This document shows, piece by piece, positions 33,413-39,549 of a stretch of 64,000 bases of DNA. Position 1 is the first letter of the stretch; each line of letters opens with the position of its first letter. The stretch comes from Haloplanus aerogenes (GTDB lineage Archaea; Halobacteriota; Halobacteria; Halobacteriales; Haloferacaceae). Position numbers and translations under genes: made by a program. The stretch covers positions 372,001-436,000 of the forward strand of contig NZ_CP034145.1 of NCBI RefSeq assembly GCF_003856835.1, written 5' to 3'. The notes under the pieces are model-generated. The model made no database searches and was not told the DNA's origin. It worked only from the letters and a program-made list of their open reading frames with translations.

Positions 33413-33684
33413 CGCCGTGCGCGGGGCGGCGGTAACCGGCCGGCGCAGGCGCCACAGTAGTCGTACGCGTCGTCGACGGCGGTGCCGCAGTGGGGACAGA
33501 CGGGCCGTCCGGTCGGCTCGGGGTGGGCCGACACGGTGCCGTAGGTCACGTAGCCACGTGCCGCCTCCGGGCGGCGTTCGTCCGGGTCGAGTTCGACGAA
33601 CCGGGACAGAAACATCACGAGCGGCACCTGCGCGAGCGGGACGACGACGAGCGCCGCGAAGGCGAGCGAGAGCGACACGGTCAC
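33409..33684 (-). CDS. Membrane protein with C-terminal zinc ribbon, 91 aa
   Basis: From GTG 33684 the protein has one helix (SLSLAFAALVVVPLAQVPLV) and a charged linker. A C-terminal zinc ribbon with four cysteines follows (VCPHCGTAVDDAYDYCGACA). The GTG start forms a GTGA overlap with the coxD stop, which is why it is preferred over the longer frame to 33771. It is coupled downstream to the 66-aa gene. Ribbon proteins of this kind are common in haloarchaeal cox operons. A metal-binding or assembly role is inferred. Confidence 0.7.
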   Translation of the reverse strand: MTVSLSLAFAALVVVPLAQVPLVMFLSRFVELDPDERRPEAARGYVTYGTVSAHPEPTGRPVCPHCGTAVDDAYDYCGACAGRLPPPRARR

Positions 33685-33941
33685 GTCACCGAGTACGTGG
33701 ACGCGACGGTCAACGCGAGCGCCGCGAGCAACCCGATGCCCACGAGGTACGTGATCGACCGCGGCTCCCACCGGAGATGCTGGTAGTAGCCCGCGACGAT
33801 GACGGCCTTCACGAACGACAGCGCGAGGATGACGGTCAGCGCGGTCCCGTAGTTCAGTCCGGCGCCCTCGACGAGCACCTGTACGGTCGCCGAGACGAAC
33901 AGGACGACGTATATCGCCGTGTACAGTTTGAGTCGTGTCAT
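33681..33941 (-). CDS. coxD: Cytochrome c oxidase subunit IV (prokaryotic type)
   Basis: This 86-aa protein has three helices (LYTAIYVVLFVSATVQVLVE, TALTVILALSFVKAVIVAGY and SITYLVGIGLLAALALTVAS). The motif SFVKAVIVAGYYQHLRWE is characteristic of prokaryotic subunit IV. The gene starts 3 bp after the coxAC stop and its own stop overlaps the zinc-ribbon gene. It stabilises the catalytic core of the oxidase. Confidence 0.85.
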   Translation of the reverse strand: MTRLKLYTAIYVVLFVSATVQVLVEGAGLNYGTALTVILALSFVKAVIVAGYYQHLRWEPRSITYLVGIGLLAALALTVASTYSVT

Positions 33942-33943
33942 GG

Positions 33944-36442
33944 TTACAGGATGTAAAACAGCGGGAACAGGAACAGCCAGACGATGTCGACGAAGTGCCA
34001 GTAGAGCCCGAAATGCTCGACTGGCTCGCTGTCGCCGAGGTACGCCCCGTTCCACGCCCGCGGGATCATGTACAGTACGATCACTAGCCCCGTGATGACG
34101 TGGACGGCGTGGAGGCCGGTCGTCAGGAAGAACGTCGACGCGCGGACGTTCGACGACAACCAGATGCCCTCGTGGAACAGGTGATTCCACTCGATGGCCT
34201 TGTTCCCGAGGAAGCCGATGCCGAGGACGAGCGTCGTTACGAGGCTGGCGAACACCCCCCATCGACTCTCGCGCTCGGCGGCCTCCAGCGCCAGCACCAC
34301 CGCGAAGCTACTCGTCAGCAGGAGGTACGTGTTGATCAACCCCGGCGTGATGTTCTCCGGAATCGGCTCCCAGCCGGTCCAGCCGGTCGAGAACCGGAGG
34401 AACACGTACGCGCCGATGAACGCGCCGAACAGCACCACGTCCGACGCGAGGAAGATCCACACGCCGGTCTTCATGTTGTCGACGCCGTCGAACGGCCAGC
34501 TCTCCCCGAACGGCCCGCTCGGGCCGTGGAACCGCTCGCTCGCCATCCCGACCAGCGCCGCGAGCGTGCCGACGAGGCCGACGCCCGTCGCCGCCGCGTA
34601 GACGGTGCCCATCGGTCCCGTCGGGAACGAGCCGCTCTGATAGCCCGCCAGCCCGAAGAACACGAGGAAGACGGCGACGCTCACGGCGAACGGCCAGATG
34701 CTCGCGTGGCTCACGTGGTCGTCGTCGTCGTGGGCTCCGGCCGTCGCGCCGACCCCGCCGTCGGTCACGCCGGTGCCGCCGTCGGCGCTCGCACTCGCGT
34801 CCTCCGCCCCGCCGAGGAACCGCAGGCTGCCGTCGCCGTAACTCGGGAGGCCCGGGAAGTTCTCTAACGGTGGTGGCGACGCGACCGCCCACTCCGCCGT
34901 CGACGAGTATTCCCACGGATTGTCGCCCGCTGGCCGCCCGGCGTACGCCGAGACGACCATGTTGTAGAACATGATCAGGAACGACGCCCCGAACACGACG
35001 GCACCGATCGTGGCGAGTTGGTGCCACGGGGTGAGCGAGGCTTCGTACTCGAAGACCCGACGGGGGGTCTCCCACGCGACGAACATCGGGAAGTAGAGCA
35101 GATTGAACCCGACGAAGTACACCGCGAAGTGGAGTTTGCCGAGGAACTCGTCGTACATCCGGCCGGTGATCTTCGGATACCAGTAGTAGAGGCCGCCGAC
35201 GAGGGCGGTGACGCCCCCGACCATCACGTAGTGGAAGTGCGCGACCACCCAGTAGGTCCCGCGGAACTCGTAGTCGAGGACGACGGCGCCGAGGAAGACG
35301 CCGGTGATGCCGCCGATGATGAATAGGAGCAGGCCGCCGAAGGAAAAGAGGAAGGGCGTCTTGAACCGGATGCGCCCTTTCACCATCGTGTAGATGAGCG
35401 CGAACACCATCAGGTCGAAGGGGAGGGAGATGCCGATGGTGGTCGCCATAAAGAGCGTCTTGATCTGGAGGTTGATGCTCGTCAGGAACATGTGGTGCAT
35501 CCAGACGATGAAGCTCTGGAGGGCGACCAGCACCATGGCGGCGATGAACCACTTGCGGCCGACGATCCGCCGTCCGGTGAACGTCTGGAACGTCTCCGCC
35601 ATGACGCCGAGCGCCGGGAAGAAGACGATGTACACCTCGGGGTGACCGAAAAACCAGAACAGGTGTGTCCACAGCAGCGAGCCGTTCGCCGCCTCCGCAG
35701 CGAAGTACGTCGTCCCGAGCAGCCGGTCAGCGGAGAGGATCATCAGCGCCGCGAGCAGGGCCGCGAACGCGAACAGCATCATCCACACCGTCAGCAGAAT
35801 CGTCCACGTGAACAGCGGCAGGCGCCGGAGCGTCAACCCCTCCGCGCGCATCCGGTGGATGGTCGTCAGGAAGTTCACCGACCCGATGGTCACCGACGCG
35901 ACGAACAGCAACAGCGCCAGCACGGCCGAACTCCCGCCGACGCTGGGGGTGAAGGTCGGCAGGTTCAACGGGGCGTACATCGTCCACCCGCCCGCGAACG
36001 AGCCTCCCTGGAGGAAGGACACGCCGAGGAGGAGTCCCGACCCGAGGTAGAGCCAGTAGCTCAGCGCGTTCAGTCGGGGGAAGGCGAGGTCCTTGGCACC
36101 GATCTGGAGCGGGACGACGTAGTTCGCGAACCCGAACGCGAACGGCGACAGGAACCAGAACACCATCACCAGCCCGTGAATCGACACCGCCTGATTGTAC
36201 GCGAGTTGGGAGAGCGGGCCGGCCCCGGGCGGGCGCGGCACCCAGAGGTGTAGCCGCATCAGCAACGCCAGTACGCCGCCGAACACGAGAAACAGGAGCG
36301 ACGTGACGAGATACAGGAGGCCCACGTCCTTGTGGTTCGTCGTCACGAACCACCGCTTGACCGACGCCTTGGGCGGGAACGCGTGGTCGTCGTGTGCCGA
36401 TTCGGCGACGCCGCCGTCGGCGCGCGCGTCGTCACGCGACAC
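33944..36442 (-). CDS. coxAC: Cytochrome c oxidase subunits I and III, fused
   Basis: This 832-aa fusion has a subunit I part (about residues 30-560) and a subunit III part (about 610-832) joined by a polar Asp/Gly-rich linker with five Asp/His (AHDDDDHVSH). Subunit I ligands are seen in SIHGLVMVFWF (heme a His), FFGHPEVYIVF (CuB His, cross-linked Tyr and K-channel Glu), WMHHMFLT (CuB His pair) and VAHFHYVMVG (heme ligands). The PEVY Glu makes this an A-type enzyme, unlike the ba3 enzyme 13 kb upstream. It overlaps coxB by 11 bp. Confidence 0.93.
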   Translation of the reverse strand: MSRDDARADGGVAESAHDDHAFPPKASVKRWFVTTNHKDVGLLYLVTSLLFLVFGGVLALLMRLHLWVPRPPGAGPLSQLAYNQAVSIHGLVMVFWFLSPFAFGFANYVVPLQIGAKDLAFPRLNALSYWLYLGSGLLLGVSFLQGGSFAGGWTMYAPLNLPTFTPSVGGSSAVLALLLFVASVTIGSVNFLTTIHRMRAEGLTLRRLPLFTWTILLTVWMMLFAFAALLAALMILSADRLLGTTYFAAEAANGSLLWTHLFWFFGHPEVYIVFFPALGVMAETFQTFTGRRIVGRKWFIAAMVLVALQSFIVWMHHMFLTSINLQIKTLFMATTIGISLPFDLMVFALIYTMVKGRIRFKTPFLFSFGGLLLFIIGGITGVFLGAVVLDYEFRGTYWVVAHFHYVMVGGVTALVGGLYYWYPKITGRMYDEFLGKLHFAVYFVGFNLLYFPMFVAWETPRRVFEYEASLTPWHQLATIGAVVFGASFLIMFYNMVVSAYAGRPAGDNPWEYSSTAEWAVASPPPLENFPGLPSYGDGSLRFLGGAEDASASADGGTGVTDGGVGATAGAHDDDDHVSHASIWPFAVSVAVFLVFFGLAGYQSGSFPTGPMGTVYAAATGVGLVGTLAALVGMASERFHGPSGPFGESWPFDGVDNMKTGVWIFLASDVVLFGAFIGAYVFLRFSTGWTGWEPIPENITPGLINTYLLLTSSFAVVLALEAAERESRWGVFASLVTTLVLGIGFLGNKAIEWNHLFHEGIWLSSNVRASTFFLTTGLHAVHVITGLVIVLYMIPRAWNGAYLGDSEPVEHFGLYWHFVDIVWLFLFPLFYIL

Positions 36443-37190
36443 GCTCGCTCACCCCCGTCTCTCCGACGGCACTGGCGCTGGCGTTCCCGCTTCCCGAACT
36501 CGTCGTGTTCGCGTACCACGTCCGGTACTCGTCGCGTTCCATCACCCGGACCGTCCCGTCCATGTACGAGTGGCCGGCGCCACAGAGTTCGTAACAGTGT
36601 GCCTGATAGGTGCCGGTCTCCGGCGCGATGAACCACGTATCCGTCTCCTGCCCGGGGATGGCGTCGGCCTTCGCACGTAACTCGGGGACGCCGAAGTTGT
36701 GGAACACGTCCGCCGACGTTACCGTCAACTCCACGCGTCGGTCGACTGGCACGCGGAGCGTGTTCGCCGACGAGTGGCCGTTGGGATAGACGAACTCCCA
36801 GTAGAACTGGTGGCCGACGACTCTGACTTCGAGTGGCTCCCCTTCGGTCACCGGTTCCGGGTCCTCCACGTACAGGAGCGTGAAGTACGTCCACGCGATG
36901 AGGGAGACGACGATGATGGCACTGAGAGTAAAGGAGACGAACAGCTTTCGACCGCCGCCGCTACCGGTCGGAATCTCGCCGACGCTCGGCCGGTCCCGGT
37001 CGTCGCCTGCGTGCGCCGACGCCCGATACTTGTACGCCTTGTACAGCATGTACGCGATGACGACGATACCGACGACCGTTCCCAGAATGAGAAAGACGAC
37101 GTAGATCCGCTGGAAGACGTACGCTCGCGTCCCTCTGGGAACGACGGCTGTCAGAAGAAGTCCCCGATAGACAGACACAAGTGTTATCAT
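36432..37190 (-). CDS. coxB: Cytochrome c oxidase subunit II (CuA)
   Basis: This 252-aa protein has two membrane helices (about residues 28-50 and 84-106) and an external cupredoxin domain. CuA ligands are His in DVFHNFGVPE and the cluster CYELCGAGHSYM, with the Trp/Tyr entry motif GHQFYWEFVYP. A Ser/Asn-rich tail follows. It is the first gene of coxB-coxAC-coxD. No heme c motif is present, so the donor is likely a blue copper protein and not a fused cytochrome c. Confidence 0.92.
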   Translation of the reverse strand: MITLVSVYRGLLLTAVVPRGTRAYVFQRIYVVFLILGTVVGIVVIAYMLYKAYKYRASAHAGDDRDRPSVGEIPTGSGGGRKLFVSFTLSAIIVVSLIAWTYFTLLYVEDPEPVTEGEPLEVRVVGHQFYWEFVYPNGHSSANTLRVPVDRRVELTVTSADVFHNFGVPELRAKADAIPGQETDTWFIAPETGTYQAHCYELCGAGHSYMDGTVRVMERDEYRTWYANTTSSGSGNASASAVGETGVSERVA

Positions 37191-37233
37191 GCCTCACGAT
37201 CCCACGTATTAGGCTTGCGGCTACGTAAATGTT

Positions 37234-37257
37234 TGTCAGAGAACAGGAGTATATAAG
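37234..37257 (-). promoter_or_regulatory. Promoter of the cox operon with TGTCAGAGAAC motif, copy B
   Basis: On the minus strand a clear TATA box (CTTATATAC, 37249-37257) is followed by GTTCTCTGACA (37234-37244), the complement of the 11-bp motif also found at 24619 and 37751. The motif lies between the TATA box and the predicted transcription start near 37226, a position where a bound protein would repress. The leader to ATG 37190 would be about 35 nt. Confidence 0.5.
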
Positions 37258-37300
37258 CGAGGACGGCGAGTGCCGTCGCTTTCGGGCGACGAAGGCGGCG

Positions 37301-37651
37301 TCAGGCCGGCGGTTCTTCGAGTTCGTCCCCGTCGATCCACTCTTTCGCCCAGTCGCCGATGGCGTCGAACACCGGGCAGAGCGACTCGCCTTTCTCGGTC
37401 AGCGAGTAGTACGTCGCGACCGGGGCATCCTCTTCGAGGCGGCGGTTGACGAACCCCATCTCCTGCAGGTCGTCGACGACGCGCGAGAGCGTCCGCGAAC
37501 TCGCGCCCGTCGAGCGCTTGAGTTCGTTGAAGCGTTTCTCTCCCTCCTGTAAGTCGTGGAGGACGGCCAGTCGCCACTGAGAGCCGATCTGTTCGAGCGA
37601 GTCGATGACGTAACACGTTTCGGCGTCCTCGTCTCCCGTTTGTATCGCCAT
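37301..37651 (-). CDS. HxlR-family winged-helix transcriptional regulator
   Basis: This 116-aa DNA-binding protein has the HxlR signature: an N-terminal Cys (AETCYVIDSLEQIGSQWRLA), the recognition region FNELKRSTGASSRTLSRVVD, and the wing YYSLTEKGESL. A single Cys near the N-terminus is used for redox sensing in some HxlR proteins. The gene ends 110 bp upstream of coxB on the same strand and starts next to the doxX promoter. It is a good candidate regulator of both, possibly through the shared TGTCAGAGAAC sites (inference). Confidence 0.88.
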   Translation of the reverse strand: MAIQTGDEDAETCYVIDSLEQIGSQWRLAVLHDLQEGEKRFNELKRSTGASSRTLSRVVDDLQEMGFVNRRLEEDAPVATYYSLTEKGESLCPVFDAIGDWAKEWIDGDELEEPPA

Positions 37652-37750
37652 GTCCCTCCCACTCCCTCTGCACAGTTAGCAGTTTCGTCCCGAATCAGGT
37701 GTCGAAATGTTACCCGGCCCGGTAACCCCGACGCCACCCGGTGACACGTA

Positions 37751-37770
37751 TGTCAGAGAACGTATATGTG
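37751..37770 (+). promoter_or_regulatory. TGTCAGAGAAC motif, copy C, with TATA-like box
   Basis: The motif (37751-37761) is followed directly by GTATATGTG (37762-37770), centred about 31 nt before ATG 37797 of the 20-aa mini-ORF. Here the motif sits on the BRE side of the TATA box, compatible with an activator or a competing repressor. It is also about 100 bp upstream of the divergent HxlR gene. Confidence 0.45.
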
Positions 37771-37796
37771 CGCTGGGGCTCGTACGGAGAGACACG

Positions 37797-37859
37797 ATGA
37801 TTTGGACGATCACTGCCGACGCATCGCTTTCGACCGCTTCGACCGGGGTGGTGGCCTGA
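37797..37859 (+). CDS. Leaderless 20-aa upstream mini-ORF coupled to doxX
   Basis: ATG 37797 encodes MIWTITADASLSTASTGVVA and ends at TGA 37857-37859, whose last base is the first base of the doxX ATG (TGATG). A TATA-like element is positioned for a transcript starting at this ATG. It is the third mini-ORF of this layout in the window (see 18355 and 24710). Confidence 0.4.
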   Translation: MIWTITADASLSTASTGVVA

Positions 37860-38275
37860 TGGCCTTCGACACCGCCGGCGCGGGTGTCGTTTTCCTGCTC
37901 GCGCGCGCCCTCTTCGGCGTCGTCTTCGCCGTCACCGGCCTGAACCACTTCCGCAACGCGGAGGGGATGATCGGCTACGCCCAGTCGAAGGGCATCCCTG
38001 CGGCGTCGCTCGGGGTTCCCTTCTCCGGCGGGATGCTGATCGCCGGCGGTCTGGGCATCCTCCTCGGCGTCTATCCCACGATCGCCGCCGGGGCGATCGC
38101 CGTCTTCCTCGTCGCCGCGACGCCGACGATGCACGACTTCTGGAACGCACCCGAAGAGCAGAAGCAGGGCGAATTCAACAACTTCCTGAAGAATGTCGCG
38201 CTCCTCGGCGGCGCGCTCGCGTTCCTCGTGTTCGCGAGCGAGTCGTGGCCGCTGGCGGCTAACGTCGGCCTGTAA
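37859..38275 (+). CDS. DoxX family membrane protein
   Basis: This 138-aa protein has four helices. The family features are LLARALFGVVFAVTGLNHF at the N-terminus, GYAQSKGIPAASLGVPFSGG and the later TMHDFWNAPEEQKQGEFNNF loop. DoxX proteins are membrane redox proteins linked to quinone or thiol metabolism; the precise role is uncertain. ATG 37859 is favoured by the stop-start overlap with the mini-ORF. A second DoxX-like gene follows 58 bp downstream. Confidence 0.82.
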   Translation: MAFDTAGAGVVFLLARALFGVVFAVTGLNHFRNAEGMIGYAQSKGIPAASLGVPFSGGMLIAGGLGILLGVYPTIAAGAIAVFLVAATPTMHDFWNAPEEQKQGEFNNFLKNVALLGGALAFLVFASESWPLAANVGL

Positions 38276-38300
38276 GGGTCGATTCCTGCACCGAGCCGAG

Positions 38301-38310
38301 TTTTTATCAT
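38301..38310 (+). promoter_or_regulatory. TATA-like box of the second DoxX-like gene
   Basis: TTTTTATCAT is centred about 29 nt before ATG 38334, giving a leaderless transcript. The T-run may also end transcription of the preceding doxX gene. This fixes the start at 38334 and not at the longer open frame to 38193. Confidence 0.5.
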
Positions 38311-38333
38311 CATCGTCGCCCCAGTGTCATGCT

Positions 38334-39437
38334 ATGCACAGCGACTGGTCGCGTCGTCTCGTCATCGGGTCGCTCGTGGGCGTCGCTCTCGCCACCCGTC
38401 CGGTGGCCGCACACGTCGACTACGTGACCGAGGAGGGAGAATCGGGCCCAGGTGTCGTCGAGTTCCTCTCGGCTGTCCTCTCCGATCCGCTCAACGTTGC
38501 CGTCCTCGTCGCCGGCGGCGTGGGGGTGACTATCGCGACCCTCGGCTGGCTTCGCTACGGCGACCACATCGCGGACGTGACGGTGATCCGGCGCACACTC
38601 CGGTCGTACCAGCCGTATCTCGGCTGGCTCCTGCGACTCGCGACCGGGCTTCCCCTCATGGGCGCCGGCTTCGGCGGCTACTTCTTCTCCCCTGCCGTCG
38701 GCGTCGAGGCGCGACTCGTCCAGATCACCATCGCCTTCCTCCTCCTGTTCGGACTGGCGACGCGACTGGCGGCGCTGGCCGGCCTCCTCACCTACCTCGT
38801 CGGCCTCGCGACCCACTTCCCGACGCTCCTGCTCAGTTCGGAGTATCTCGCCGGCTTCCTCGGCATCCTCGTCGTCGGCCCCGGGCAACCGAGCGCCGAC
38901 CTCCTCCTCCGGCGACTGATCGTCACCGACGGCACGATCATGAGCCGGTTCCGCGACGTGACGACGGTGTCGGACGTGTTGTCCGGATTCGGCGTCGAGA
39001 AATCCGTCGCGCCCCTCCTCATTCGGCTCTTTCTCGGCTTCAACTTCGCCTACCTCGGCGTGACCGAGAAGTGGCTTGATCCCGGCCGCGCCCTCCAGGT
39101 GGTCGCGAAGTACGATCTCACCGCAGTCGCCCCCCTCTCCCCGGAGATGTGGGTGTTCGCGGCCGGCCTCGGCGAACTCGTCGTCGGCCTCCTGATCCTG
39201 ACGGGCACCTTCACCCGGAGCGCGGCCGGCGCCGGCTTCGTCATCCTCACGACGACCCTCTTCGGTCTCCCCGACGACCCCGTTCTCGCCCACGTCACGC
39301 TGTTCGGCCTCACCTCCGCGCTGTTGATCACCGGGAGCGGCCCTCTCGCTCTCGACCGAACCGTGATCCCCACGCTCCGCGCCCGCATCGGCACCGCTCC
39401 CTCCCACGCCGACGACCCGGCCACGCCGGCGGACTGA
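38334..39437 (+). CDS. DoxX/DoxD-like polytopic membrane protein, 367 aa
   Basis: The protein has an N-terminal signal-like segment (RRLVIGSLVGVALATRPVAA), then about eight helices in two DoxX-like halves. The first half has LRSYQPYLGWLLRLATGLPL. The second has LLIRLFLGFNFAYLGVTEKW and EMWVFAAGLGELVVGLLILTG, which match DoxX helices. A conserved His-Phe pair occurs in LATHFPTLLL. It is probably a membrane redox protein exchanging electrons with quinones; evidence is topology and weak similarity only. Confidence 0.7.
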   Translation: MHSDWSRRLVIGSLVGVALATRPVAAHVDYVTEEGESGPGVVEFLSAVLSDPLNVAVLVAGGVGVTIATLGWLRYGDHIADVTVIRRTLRSYQPYLGWLLRLATGLPLMGAGFGGYFFSPAVGVEARLVQITIAFLLLFGLATRLAALAGLLTYLVGLATHFPTLLLSSEYLAGFLGILVVGPGQPSADLLLRRLIVTDGTIMSRFRDVTTVSDVLSGFGVEKSVAPLLIRLFLGFNFAYLGVTEKWLDPGRALQVVAKYDLTAVAPLSPEMWVFAAGLGELVVGLLILTGTFTRSAAGAGFVILTTTLFGLPDDPVLAHVTLFGLTSALLITGSGPLALDRTVIPTLRARIGTAPSHADDPATPAD

Positions 39438-39514
39438 TCTGGAGTATTGTCGGTCGCAACGTACAGCCGACGACGCTCGCTTCCGATTATCAGACGCTGT
39501 ACTCGGAGGGGTGT

Positions 39515-39526
39515 GGTTATTAAATT
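39515..39526 (+). promoter_or_regulatory. Promoter of the htrII-sopII operon
   Basis: GGTTATTAAATT is centred about 29 nt before ATG 39550, as for a leaderless mRNA. The 112-bp gap upstream of htrII holds no other ORF. No Bat-type upstream element was recognised. Confidence 0.55.
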
Positions 39527-39549
39527 CTGTTCGAAAACGGCGCACAAGC

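Noticed and set aside
38193-38333. N-terminal extension of the second DoxX-like protein
   Set aside because: The extension overlaps the first doxX gene and has Ser/Arg-rich shadow composition; a TATA box supports ATG 38334.
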